Shown one piece after another: positions 10,496-20,829 of a DNA stretch of 64,000 nt. This stretch comes from Isoetes taiwanensis. Its lineage: Eukaryota > Streptophyta > Lycopodiopsida > Isoetales > Isoetaceae. The position numbers and the translations under genes were made by a program. The notes under the pieces were generated by a model. It made no database searches. It was not told the DNA's origin and saw only the letters and a program-made list of their open reading frames with translations. The stretch covers positions 9,151,448 to 9,215,447 of the forward strand of contig JAJEKV010000027.1 of assembly GCA_021234155.1 (NCBI GenBank), in the 5' to 3' direction. Every line of letters starts with the position of its first letter. Position 1 is the first letter of the stretch.

Positions 10496-12136
10496 TGTGA
10501 CGTCCCAGGGGAATATACGCCATAAATACGTATATTCCTGGACCCGTCACCATACAAGTCTACCTATGTAGCCTTGTATGCCTTAGAAAGTGGCAAGGGG
10601 TGCACATCTAAGTTAAGTGTTTAACTTAGATAACCTTAGGATAAGGCCCATTCCCACATGGCCTTATCCTATTGGGCAACCGCCACACGGCCTCATCCTA
10701 GTGGTGCCACGTGGCATCCCAGGTGGACCCACACCTATATTGGCTCTAACCCTAACCCTAGACCCTTTTCCCTAACCTAGCACCTGAACTCTCACCCACG
10801 TGCCCGAAACCCCGTTTCGAGCACCGTTCGTCATAGTCTAGCCTTGAGCAGCAGCCCCTGGAAGGTGTGTATGATCGTAGAGGGAGCAAGCCTTCGACCC
10901 ACGTCACGGGGCATGGAGACGCCAGGGATGGGAGGAAGCGCTTCTGGAGGAGGTAGGTTGAGTAGAGTTCATGTTAGTTCATCTGGAAGTTAGCACTCCA
11001 GATGGGTTAGTAATGCGTGTCTAGAGTAGAGCCACCCTAGATCCTTTGTTGAACATCTTGAACCCTAATCAAGGAACCCTAACTGTTAGTTAGATATGTA
11101 TGATTAGGTTAAGATGTTCATATGATATTGATCATGATGTGATGTATGTGATATTAGTTGATCATGTTGCTCCTCTTGTATTGGGAAGGGGGGTAGAGAC
11201 CTAGGGCCATATGTAGTATGCTCCTAGTGTAGATCCCTTAGTTCCTATTAGTTGCGGCCTGTGCATAGGAACCCACCGGGCTATGGAAGCTATGATATGA
11301 CTCAGCACTACACAACGGGGCTAGAGGCAAGATGGAGGGAGGATCCCTGCCGAGTGGGGGCTTCGGGGGATCCCACAGTGGGCTAGGCTTATGGTCGGTC
11401 ACTTCGTGTGGGCCGAGCATGGGTCCGACACCTCCTGGGGCAATGGTGTCGCCCTGCCTCTCAAGAGTTGCAAGTGTCAGCTTGGCTCTTGTTTTGGGGG
11501 GTTCAGTCGGGTACGAATCGTGTGTCGTCACGATTCTCTAGCCGCCCGTGGAGCCTCTAGACCCCGGGGAGGGGAGATGCAACCCTTCCTACCTCATCGG
11601 ACCAGGGAGATGCAACCTGGAGTAGTCCCGATGGGTGATGCCATGGGATTGCGTGTGCGGAAGGTTAGAGTCATGCCACAGCTTGATCTAGCCCATCTGC
11701 AAAGTATGCACAGGAGGGGCGGATGGAGTGGTCAACCCTAGCCATCTTCTTATGCCAGCCCTCGCCATTGCCATGACTCGGTCTGCTCTATCTTGAGGCT
11801 TAGCCGGTCGGTCATCCTCCTTACGAGTCTGAGCCTGGGTAGGAGCTATCATGCTTTACGGTTTATGATTATCATCTTTGCATTGGTATATGTATGATGG
11901 ACTACCCTTCGAGGTAGTATTTATATGTTTGATGCTAGTTCTGACATGTTTATCGCTTCCGCTGATCTAGGAGCCCATAGGGGAAGGGCGCGCAAGACAC
12001 CTTGGTGTCCCCTCCCCGCACTAGGAACACCTCAGAGTGCGGGGTAGACGAAGGGCATGTGCGGTTGTTGAGCCGGACGGGGGATTTCCTGCCGAGTGTA
12101 CGGCCGGGCGCCGTATGTTTAGCAGGGAGCGTCACA
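10496..12136 (+). repeat. 3' LTR of element B
   Basis: 1641 bp, beginning TGTGACGTCCC right after the polypurine tract and ending GGGAGCGTCACA, with perfect TGTGACG/CGTCACA inverted ends. It shares architecture and patches of sequence (for example CTCCTTGTATTGGGAAGGGG) with the LTRs of C, D and E, so all belong to one LTR superfamily. Open frames inside are not credible genes. Confidence 0.9.
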
Positions 12137-12807
12137 ATGGGGCATCACACAATGGTCAGAAGTATCAAAACTTTTATCCCATTTTTATCATAAAATGATC
12201 TCAGACCTTATAATTAGGTACCCGAAATCCAATGGTCCAGTAAACTATACTTTTGCATGCAGCACTTTTGACAGCACGTTCCTATGCATGCTTGCCAAAT
12301 GTTTTTTCAGTTGATACTTCATGTCTTTACAAGATTACACTTTAATACATCTTAATCTGTATTTTTATAATATGTTTTTTAACCTTCAACCTTCAACCTG
12401 TATTCTCCCGACTTACCATTTTATGGGGAAGGTGTTTTATGGTCTAAACCTTTTACCCCTTTTTTTCAAAAGGGACATATGTAGCCCTATATTTACCAGA
12501 TATTTTCTTAAAGGGACATATGTGGTCCAAATCATGGCTTTGGGTATTAATATACATCATGCATCATGTTAAAACAGTTCAAGGCTGTCTCCATTACCTC
12601 CATCATTTATCAGCCATGTTTAATAGTATTCTTTGCTCCAAATAGATATGTACAGCAGAGGCACATATTAAGGCTATTGCACTTAAACTTTCATTGCTTA
12701 TTACCGGATCTTTAATCAAAGATCAAGTTTCTTTTTCCTCTTATGCCCTTATTTAGGGAGTTTCAGCATGCATAACATTTTTATGCAGAAATAAAGGTCA
12801 CAACAGT
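12137..12807. other. Unique AT-rich DNA between elements B and C
   Basis: No coding frame, repeat or element end is recognised. It has the look of non-coding, perhaps intronic, plant DNA. It separates the B 3' LTR from the C 5' LTR and may once have been continuous with the sequence after 26142. Confidence 0.6.
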
Positions 12808-14484
12808 TGTGACGTTCTAGCACAGTATACGCCCAGGACGTATACCGTACTGCCTCGTCACGCGTACACGCCACTCCAGCTGACGTGTACGCTAGCGTGT
12901 AGCCAGGTGAGTAGCCCTAGGGGGCAACTTGCCAGAAATATGTGCAACTATTAATGTGCACATTTTCCAATGTACACATTAATGTGGGCACACATTTCCA
13001 AGTGGACACTTCATGCCAAGTGGGCCACACCCATAGGTGCAATTAATGTGCACATTTTCCAATGTACACATTAATGTGGGCACACATTTCCATGTGTGCA
13101 CATTTGGCCACCTAGCCCTTAAAGGCAAGTGGGCCCATTTCCAATTATCCCACATGCCAAAAGGGGATAATTGGAAACCCTAACCAACCCCCTTGTCTAT
13201 ATAGGGTAGGAAACCCTAACTAGCCCAATTTTCGATTTTAGGGCTTTAGAACTCTGTTTTGGCTGCCTCAACAGCCAAAACCGCATCCCAGACTCTGCCT
13301 GGGAGAATTGCATCCTTAGTTTCTCTTGATTCGAGCGTTTCAGCAGGATGGTCGAGCTCAGGTCAGGAGGAGCCCCTCAAGGATCAGGTATTTGGCCAAT
13401 TAAATAGTCTAAACCCTATTTTAGTCATTGAATCAGTAGGTTTAGCCTATTAGATTGCCCATAGCAGCCCTCTAGATCTCTAGATAGCAGATTCTAACTA
13501 AAGAACCTAACTCTATGTTGTAGATTAGATCTAGTTCTTTAGTTCTCTGTGAAGTATATGGATGATGTATCTCTATGAGCTCCTTGTATTGGGAAGGGGG
13601 GTAGAGACCTAAAGCTTTGTAGTTGATGCTCCTAGAGTAGCCTCTCTAGCACTGCTTGTAGATTAGGCACATTGCACAAGAACCACACACAGTTGTGGGT
13701 GAAGGGGTCGACCGGGCTTAGAAGGAGGTTAGTGTTCGACTCTTGAGCGATCCCTATGGTGTGTTAGTGCTACCGAGGGGATCATTGTGACTAGGTCTAA
13801 TGGCTTACCACTGAGTGCGGGTAAGGCATGGGCTCGACACCCGTGAAGTGGTGTACACTTTCCAGTGGGTTCAGTCGAATACGGGCAGTGGCCCTCTAGT
13901 CACCTTGAGTCAGCATGTAGACCTGCGGAGGGAGTGATCCCTACACGCCCCATCGGGCGGGGAGATGGAACCCGGGAATAGCCCTTTTGGCTATGCATCC
14001 GTGAGCTCTGATCCAGTCCCAACACTTTTCAGCCTACTACGCAAAGTGTGCACGGGGAGGGGCGGATGGAGTGGACAACCCTAAGCCATGTTCATATGCC
14101 CGGTAAATCCATTGCCATGAATTACATGCGCAATGAACTCACGGAGACCCAAGCCGTCGGTCATCCCCTTGAGTCCGAGCCTTGGGTAGGATTCCCTATG
14201 TGATGTCTTGATCTTTGTCTATGCAGATATGTGGAGGACCATCCTTCGTGATGGTCATATGATGTTGATGTATATGCCAGCGACATGTATGTTACGCTTC
14301 GCAGCTAGGTAGGCCCCGAGGGGAGGCGGGGTGCAATGACCCTTCCACTCTTCCCACTTTGGAACCCGTCCACGGTTGCGGTGTCATGTGGAGGGCCCCC
14401 TGTATTAGCATGGAGCTGGTATGGGGGATGAACTCCTGTTTGTATCACGGTGAGGGCATCGTTATCACAGTAGGGGCGTCCACG
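12808..14484 (+). repeat. 5' LTR of element C
   Basis: Starts TGTGACGTTCTAG and ends near GGGGCGTCCAC, probably a corrupted CGTCACA. It is ~1.68 kb and co-linear with 24469-26141. An internal duplicated block (12949-12999 and 13040-13091) contains the near-palindrome ATTAATGTGCACATT...AATGTACACATTAAT. Confidence 0.88.
13198..13203 (+). promoter_or_regulatory. TATA box in the element C 5' LTR
   Basis: TATATA in GTCTATATAGGG, shared at the same place in the other LTR (24856) and in the D LTR (46698). It is the likely core promoter of the full-length element RNA. Confidence 0.65.
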
Positions 14485-14485
14485 G

Positions 14486-14501
14486 TGGTATCGAGCTATG
14501 T
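14486..14501 (+). promoter_or_regulatory. Primer-binding site of element C
   Basis: TGGTATCGAGCTATGT is the tRNA-Met type site TGGTATCAGAGC with one A missing from the CAG, in line with the CAG errors seen elsewhere in this element. Confidence 0.75.
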
Positions 14502-14680
14502 TCTTGGAGACCAAGCAAAGCAGCGCCATGTTCCCGATAGCACTAACTTGATAGGATCCTTAAACCTCGAAAAATGGGAAAATTTTTCTCATTTTTGTAG
14601 TTATGCTAAGCTAGTAACAGTTAAAATGAATAGAAATGTAAAAGATTAAAATTAATGAGCCAACATCAAAAAGTAGGGTG

Positions 14681-14746
14681 GTCTCACCGTCGGCGCCGGG
14701 GACGATTTCTACATTCTAGAAATCGGGCTGGGCAACGTGTCGAGAC
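14681..14746. repeat. Palindrome P1, ~66 bp
   Basis: Begins GTCTCACCGTCGGCGCC and ends GGCAACGTGTCGAGAC. The centre is GATTTCTA/TAGAAATC. First of three copies of this imperfect palindrome in the element C cargo. Confidence 0.8.
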
Positions 14747-14866
14747 ATTCAACTTTGACACCAAAAAGTTGTAAATTACGATTAAAATACCTTGATAATT
14801 CTAATTTTAAGCTAAAATTAGTAGATTTAGCATGTTACATGTTAATTTAATAGTGGGCTCCACCAT

Positions 14867-14933
14867 GTCTCACACGTCGCGCCAGGACAGGTTTCTAGAT
14901 TCTAGGAATCGGGCTGGGCGCAACGTGTGAGAC
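14867..14933. repeat. Palindrome P2, ~67 bp, upstream of the H3-like gene
   Basis: Outer arms GTCTCACACGT (14867-14877) and ACGTGTGAGAC (14923-14933) are perfect complements. Extending inward, 17 positions pair with one mismatch (GCGCC with GGGCGC). The inner palindrome is TTCTAGATTCTAGGAA. It lies about 80 bp before the TATA box of the H3-like gene, so it could be a promoter element, a protein-binding site or a transposon end. Confidence 0.82.
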
Positions 14934-15008
14934 CTTGCTTAATTAGGTGTTTTTAGGTGCTTTAGACAACCCAAAAAGGTAGTTTAAAAGTTGACCTAAA
15001 ATTGGCCC

Positions 15009-15018
15009 TATAAATAGA
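15009..15018 (+). promoter_or_regulatory. TATA box of the H3-like gene
   Basis: CTATAAATAG followed by a pyrimidine-rich stretch and then ATG at 15117/15120. Plant TATA boxes lie ~30 bases before the transcription start, giving a leader of roughly 70-80 nt. Confidence 0.75.
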
Positions 15019-15116
15019 CCCTGACCCCTCCCATTTTTCTGTTCTTCCCTAGAACTTCGCTTTCGTATTTGTCAAAGGCGATCTTCCGCGCTTAGCTCCG
15101 ATCGACAAACCGCAAG

Positions 15117-16410
15117 ATGATGGCACGCATACAAAACAGCATACAAAGGAAGCCTGGCCAAAGCGGATCCTCCAGCCCGGCCCTCAGAGCCTCTTCGAGA
15201 GAATCCTTCGAGAACGCCTTCTCCATGAAGGCGAATCTTCTTCGAGCGAGGATGCAGGTTCGGACAGGAGCGACCACACAGAGCTCTTGGAGGATGACCG
15301 GCCAGATGTCATGAACCAGATCCTCGACGAAATTGCGCGGGAAGAGGAAAAAGCGGGCGGCAAAGGGAGCAACACCGGAGGGCGCCAACCCACGGGAAGA
15401 GCAGAGGGAACAAAGCGGACCCATCAACAGCCCGTGAGCAACCCCTGGCTGAGATCCACCCACCGGGAGGAGCAGGGAAGAGAGGAGCAACAGCCGAATA
15501 ACTCACCCCTGAAGAAGAGGTCGACCTCGCACGCCGGCCCACAAGTCACGGCCAAAGAGCCGAGCGAGCAGAGAACAAAGAGTCGGAAGACGAATCCGGA
15601 CCACAACCCGGGACCCAAGAAGAGGAAGGCCAAGGCCGAAAAGGCGTGCAAGAGGAAGTCGGTAAAGGCCCGTGAAGCGAAGCCGAGGGTCCCGCCATCA
15701 ACGAGCCGCCTGAGGGGAGACTTCGCCCCACCAATCGACGACTTCGGGATGGAGACTACGTCTTGGCGCAGACGGGCAAGCTCTTCAAAGCCCCCTGGCG
15801 AGGAAGAGGTCCCGAGCGGCATGTACCCAAGAAGGAGGAGACCTGGACAATGAAGCGAAAGCCCCCACCTTTTCCGGCGTGGGATAGAGTCAAAGCCCAG
15901 CGGCCGCAACGGGAAGCATATGTGATAGACCCCCTAAAGGTCTATCAGAAGAGGATCAGGGAACACAACGCTTATATGGCAAGGTGGGAGGCGTACAACG
16001 CATATTACCAGGAGCACCGGGTGAGAATGATTGAAGGCGGACACCCGACGAAGAGCCAGACGAAGCCCCCTCCACCAAAGCCCAAGCCTCCCCGAGCACC
16101 AGGGAAGAAGCGGAGCAAGAAGAAGAAGCTGGAAGACAGGGCACTCAAGGAGATCCGCCACTTCCGGAAGAGTTACGGACTCCCCGATTCCCGCCGCCCG
16201 TTCAGCATTTGGTCCGCGAAGTCATACAAGAATACAACACGACATGCGGCGTGACCCGAAGCCGAGATCTTCTTTGTGTTTACAAGAGGCGGCCGGCGCA
16301 CATAGTAAAGCATTTTGAAGATTCAACGGCCGCGACGTGCACGCGAAGGGGTTACCCTCATGAGGCGGGATATGTATCTTGCCGGGCACATCAAGGGAGA
16401 ACGCCCTTGA
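15117..16410 (+). CDS. Histone H3/CENH3-like protein with long N-terminal tail (frames interrupted)
   Basis: Seen: C-terminal pieces in successive frames match the H3 histone fold. They are ALKEIRHFRKSYGL (16141-16182, alpha-N/alpha-1), HLVREVIQEY (16206-16235), SSLCLQEAAGAH (16268-16303, alpha-2), IVKHFEDSTAAT (16302-16337), DVHAK (16334-16348) and VTLMRRDMYLAGHIKGERP then TGA (16351-16410, alpha-3 and end). H3 has ALREIR, LVREIAQ, LQEAAEAYLVGLFED, IHAKRVT and RRIRGERA in this order. CENH3-like signs: an IPAA/PF segment where canonical H3 has LIRKLPF, a slightly longer loop 1, and VTLMRRD like VTLMRKD. The start ATGATGGCACGC gives MARIQNSIQRK, resembling the H3 start MARTK. The ~330-residue tail holds acidic (LLEDDRP, DEIAREEE), Lys/Arg-rich (KKRKAKAEKACKRKS) and Pro/Lys segments. 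The gene has its own TATA and AATAAA. Frame breaks in the fold can be explained by single errors at CAG/CTG. H3 rather than CENH3 remains possible. Confidence 0.82.
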
Positions 16411-16460
16411 ACCTTGTAAATAAGCGAAAAATTTTGTTAATATAAAGAAATTTTTGTGTA

Positions 16461-16466
16461 AATAAA
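16461..16466 (+). terminator. Polyadenylation signal of the H3-like gene
   Basis: AATAAA lies 51 bases after the TGA at 16408-16410, in AT-rich sequence and before palindrome P3. Together with the TATA box it delimits a self-contained transcription unit. Confidence 0.6.
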
Positions 16467-16554
16467 GTGTCAAACCACTGTTTAAATAGGTTAAGATATC
16501 GATCCCTAACTTTTGTTTTGATTAAATTGGAGCTTTGAGCAAAATTGAGGCGAT

Positions 16555-16615
16555 GTCTCACGTCGCGCCGGAGACGATTTCTAAATTTTAGAAATCGGGC
16601 CGAGCAACGTGTGAA
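16555..16615. repeat. Palindrome P3, between the H3-like gene and gene X
   Basis: GTCTCACGTCGCGCC...GCAACGTGTGAA with a perfect inner palindrome of 10-bp arms (GATTTCTAAA, one base, TTTAGAAATC). It is the third copy of the P1/P2 motif. Confidence 0.82.
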
Positions 16616-16960
16616 CCATGCCCAAAAATGCCCAAAACAGCTCCAAATCGACCAAGTAAGGGGTCAATTCTGCGCCTAACTTTCGATGAGTTTAGTGGAA
16701 TTAACCTTACCTCACTTAAATTGAGTGAGCCTACCCAATTAACCCATGTCTCAGTGAGCCTAGCCTACATTTTAGACCCCCGCACCATTTCTTCTTCACC
16801 AAATGATCTCCAAAGCGTACAATAGGTTCGATGGCATTTGTTCTTAGCATGCTCAAACTCTAGAAATAGTCTTCAAACTTGCAATTGCATCCCTTAATAG
16901 ATCAGAATTGCCTAATCTCGATAAAATCTAGGTCATCCAAAAATTAGGGTTTTCCCTTTC

Positions 16961-16968
16961 TATAAATA
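16961..16968 (+). promoter_or_regulatory. TATA box of gene X
   Basis: TATAAATA in CTTTCTATAAATAAGTCCCC, about 345 bp after P3 and ~145 bp before the first credible ATG of gene X (17107). The arrangement palindrome, then TATA, then ORF repeats that of the H3-like gene. Confidence 0.65.
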
Positions 16969-17106
16969 AGTCCCCATTTCTCATTTGGCACCACCGCAAA
17001 TTTGCTCCCCCCTTTGCTTAGGCGATCTTTCGGCTCCACGAGGCTTACGCATCCGTTTGATACTCCCTTCCTTGCTAGATCAATGGCCCTTTGCTGATTT
17101 GGGCGA

Positions 17107-18642
17107 TGGTGCAGTACCGAGTGCCCATCTTCTTGGGCGGATGTCAACGACATCTTCCAAGTCTTTGTGAAAGAAATCGACATCAAAGCTACGCTAAATG
17201 CAACCCGAGCTTATAGGCAGGTGCTAGCAGAATTTCAAGCTAGGGTAGGACCCTCCCTTGTTCAAGTTCCCCCTTGCATAGGGTACTTTGTTCCCCGCCC
17301 ATCCCTTCAAGCAGCCTTGGGCGACGTCCCCAACATCGCCAAGTACTTGACTAACAAAGCGCGAGACTACGACTACATGGTCACGACGATAACAGGGACC
17401 AAGTACTTCTCTTACACAGCAGCCCTAGCCATCTTCTTATCCCACCGCGCCGAGAACCCGATGGGGGCAACCTCTATCCCTCCGATGGAGGTAGACCCCA
17501 TAGCGGTCAAGCGAGAAGCGGTCTTTGTTGCGGTATCAGCGAGGAACGGGGAAGCAAGAGAGGATGAGGAGGAGTCGGACGGCGAAGGATACCGCGGCTG
17601 AGACTTCCGAGGGCAAGAACGGCGCCAAGCGAGGCGAGGGAGCTGATCAACCCGGCGAGGCCGCGGGGGCATCAAAAGTTGCTCCCCACTTCGGGCTAGG
17701 CATCACAAGCCTAGCCCCGATCATCATTAGCGGAGAGGAGTATCTACTCCCGGCGACATCGAGAACCTTCGAATGCGAGGGAGAGGGGCTGGGTTGGGCC
17801 GAGCTGCACCAAGCTGCGGCAAACCGACATGGGCGACTTCATCGTCCGGGGGAGCCTCAGAACTTTCCGGCTTCAAGTGAGGGAGGCCGACACCTACGGG
17901 GGGGGCGACCTCAGATATCGGGCCCTCAAAGCGGCATAAGGCAAATGATGGACGGCGGGGCTGCCAACAGAGGAGGAGTTCCTCGCCCTCCAAGAGCAAA
18001 TGGGGATCCGTGGGAAGACCACGAGCATCCTAATGCCGGAATCCTCCGATATCACCCCGCCAAAGGAGAAGGAATCGACCTCGGGAGGCTCGGCCGCACA
18101 ATGGAAGACTACTGGAGGGCCGAAAATTGAGGTCGGCGAGCAGCCTGCAGGGCGACCCTGAGCCGAGGCCAAACAAGCGGAGAAGCTTGGCGACACACAA
18201 CGACAATTCGCTCGGTACTACTTGCATTTGGCGATGGATGGGAGAATAAGCGGTAATTCCCGCAAGTTCAGTCCCAGAGGCGAAGAAGGAGTGTTCATGC
18301 TGATTGCACTCTCAGGCTTCGGCAGGCATGCTCGAATAGCAACAAATGTCGACTATGCTGTCTTAGTCAAGAGGGCAATGGCACTTGACCTCTTCGACTT
18401 CGCCATACCCCACCCCACGGCGTCGGGCGAGATTGGCGATGGCTAGCGGCCCTTACATCCGACCCTTGGGGTAGAAGACACAGTGAGGGCCATACGGGGA
18501 GGCTCGTCGGCAAGCATCATCGGGAACTTGGGTCACTTTCGGTAGGGGCGGCCCAAGTTAAGAAGTTTCTTGAAGACAACCCGTCTTCTGCGGCGATTTC
18601 AAGACTAGTTAAACTCTTGATCCCGGAGACTTTTTGTATCTG
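17107..18642 (+). CDS. Unrecognised protein X, element C cargo (frames interrupted)
   Basis: I do not recognise this protein. The likely start ATG at 17107 gives MVQYRVPIFLG. One base shift later comes DVNDIFQVFVKEIDIKATL and a well-formed globular stretch with PPCIGYFVPRPSLQAAL and AKYLTNKARDYDYMVTTI (17167-17500). An acidic linker (EAREDEEESDGEG) follows. Later frames hold FIVRGSLRTFRLQVREAD, EEEFLALQEQMGIRGKT, EEGVFMLIALSGFGRHAR and a C-terminus FLEDNPSSAAISRLVKLLI ending in TGA near 18640. Codon quality is good on both sides of each break, which suggests one ~500-residue protein with indels. No zinc knuckle, protease or polymerase motif is visible. Lying between the H3-like gene and gag, it could be extra retroelement cargo, a divergent gag-like protein or part of a captured cassette. 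Confidence 0.6.
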
Positions 18643-18790
18643 AAATATTATATGATATATGAATATAAATCCTATTGCACTTTAAATGCTTTGTTGATGT
18701 ATTTTTGCCCCACAACTATACCAACAAACATAAACAATGCAAGAGAACAAATGAAACTAATCATATAGCCATGAATTGCTTGTGTATGCA
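18643..18790 (+). other. AT-rich spacer ending in a possible 3' splice site before gag
   Basis: Non-coding, AT-rich, ending TTGCTTGTGTATGCAG followed by the gag-like reading frame. A spliced leader would let gag-pol be translated despite the upstream genes. This is inference from one site only. Confidence 0.4.
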
Positions 18791-19900
18791 GCTAGAGGCC
18801 TAAGCGGGGGAGCGACAAGCTGCGAGATCTTATAGAAGAGCAAACCCCACCCGGACCACCCCCAAGGAACCTATTTGAAGATATGGAACCCATGACCCCG
18901 AGGAGGAGGAGATAGCCCGGATGAGGACGGACTGGAGCGGATAAAGGCATTACTGTCCCGCAAGGCGAGTGGGTTCGGTGGGCAACGCCAGGTTGCGCAA
19001 GCATCCGCTTCGGAGGGCGGGAAAAGACAAGAAGAGGAGCAAGAGAAGGAGATTCTCCAGCCCGGAATCTTCCACTCAAGTTCGACTCGACTCGAGCTTC
19101 AGGAAGAGGAAGAAATGTGCTCGAGAAACGAAACGGATGGAAGGCGGAGGGAATACCCCGGAGGGGCGACAAAAGAGATACGGGGGCTCGACTACCGTAA
19201 GAAGGTAGATTCCGACTTTGGGCAATGTATGGAAGGCCGGAATCGAACAGTTCGGGGGAGAAACAGTCGAGATTGGAAGCGAGAGGCATGGCTGGGCTAA
19301 AATGAGCGAAAGTACGGAAATGCTTATGGCATGAAGGATAAGGACAAAGGCGAGTTGCAACAGCCAAACTTGAAAGGAGCCGCCGGATTTGGTGGAAGGC
19401 TTATGCAAAGGCACATGGCTTAAGCGAGGATGCTTGTAAGTTGAAAAGTTTGCTAAAGCCTTCAAAGCGCCATTACGTTCGAGGGAACATAAGTCCGAAG
19501 ATGATCACGGCCGGTTTTACGGGTTGCGGCAAGGCAACAAATCAGTCGAGAAATATCTGAGAGGAATTCATGAGGCTAAAGGTCAGATGCGTGCGCGAAG
19601 TTGGGAGAGAAGCATCAAAGAGAAAGCTATATTGAAGGGGCTGAATGAGGAGATCCATAAGCTTGTGAGGGCAATAAACCCTAGGGCGATGCTCGAAGCG
19701 GAATCCAAGGCTATAAGCTTGCGGGGTCGGGACCTGGGGAATAGCCCGGCGAAAGCGGCGGTACTTCGGGATAAAGGCAAAGCGACGAGGAAGCTATAGC
19801 CCAGGGCAGCCATCCAGTCCGCTAGAGCCCCATATGGTGGGAACCCGGGGGAAACAGCGGGGAGAAAAAGGGTGTCCTTCAAGGACAAGCGGGGAGGGGT
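18791..19900 (+). pseudogene. Element C gag
   Basis: Frames here are heavily broken. The gag signature is seen at 19524 onward (LRQGNKSVEKYLRGI, with QG.KSVE.Y typical of Ty3/gypsy capsid, then AILKGLNEEIHKLVRAINP). The N-terminal part has PPGPPPRNLFEDMEPM. No intact CCHC knuckle can be read. The product would be the capsid protein that packages the RNA. Confidence 0.7.
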
Positions 19901-20079
19901 CAAACTACTCCAAAGCGGTCACGATCCTTTTGCGAGCAATGCCCAAGGAAAAGAGGCGGGGAGTGCATAGAAAAGCAAGCGTGCTTGGGTGCTTCCGGCC
20001 GAACCATAGGGCGACAAAGCGCCCCTCGTCATGAGTGCAGCTCTAGCGGAGTTGGGAGATTGGGGCCTTCCCGTCCGAC

Positions 20080-20560
20080 GGCGGCGGCGAAGAGGCCCGC
20101 GACTACATTCGGGGTGAGTGTCATATCTTTGCACTTAATAGATCTGAGCAAGCGAGAGCCCGGTATAAGGTAATTTCCACGGTAGGGGAAGGCCAAGGCC
20201 AAGTCCTTCATAGTCTTGATAGACTTCGGGGAAGTAGCCATAACTTTGCATCCCCGAGAATGGTTCAAATGTTGAAGTTGAAGCCGCTAAAGTCAAAGCC
20301 AAGACCCGTTGTCTTAGCAAGTGGTGCGATAAAGCGGGACGGCGGGCAAGAGAATTAACCGACATCGACTTGCCGAGGGGATTAATATCGGATGGGGCAA
20401 GTAATGGGCATTGGCAAGTATGACTTGATCATAGGAATGGAGTACCTTGGGCCAGCGGGGGCCATTATCGGCTGTGGAAGCGGAAGGTGACCTTCCCAAC
20501 GCCCGGCGGCAAGATCATTGAGATAACGGTAAGGAAGTTGTTCCCATCATGCGGTGTATG
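20080..20560 (+). pseudogene. Element C aspartic protease
   Basis: Pieces in different frames: VLID with a corrupted active-site loop (~20210-20240), LKLKPLKSKPRPVVLASGA (~20272-20330) and IGKYDLIIGMEYL (~20408-20450). The same order is found at 48155-48600 in the related fragment, so assignment is secure although the frame is not. Confidence 0.75.
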
Positions 20561-20829
20561 TCTTCTAAGCGGCTGTTCAAGTGCATCAAGAGTGAGCAAG
20601 TGGCATACATCTTCAAGCTTGAGATTAGTGAGCGGAATCGGAAGGAAGCAAAGAAGACAAGCGTGCTTTCGACAAGTTGCGAAAGCAAGTAGCTTCGGTG
20701 ATCACGGAGTTCCATGATCTCTTTCGGATGAGATCAAGCGGCTCCCTCCTTATAGGGGAGTTGAGTCGCGAGATTGCACTCGAACCAGGGAACAAAGCCA
20801 ACAAGCAAGGCTCCATATAGAATGACAAC

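Larger units (their letters stand above)
1..12136 (+). mobile_element. Outer Ty3/gypsy chromovirus element B (3' part), split by element A
   Basis: The window opens inside the integrase of this element. The reading frame runs to 1220, is interrupted by element A (1221-9606), and resumes at 9612 in the same frame to a stop at 9671-9673. A 3' untranslated region, a stem-loop, a polypurine tract and a 1641-bp LTR (10496-12136) follow. The LTR has TGTGACG/CGTCACA termini. The 5' LTR, gag, protease and RT lie outside the window. The chromodomain places it among chromoviruses. The insertion of A has matching 5-bp duplications, so A is younger than B. Confidence 0.92.
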
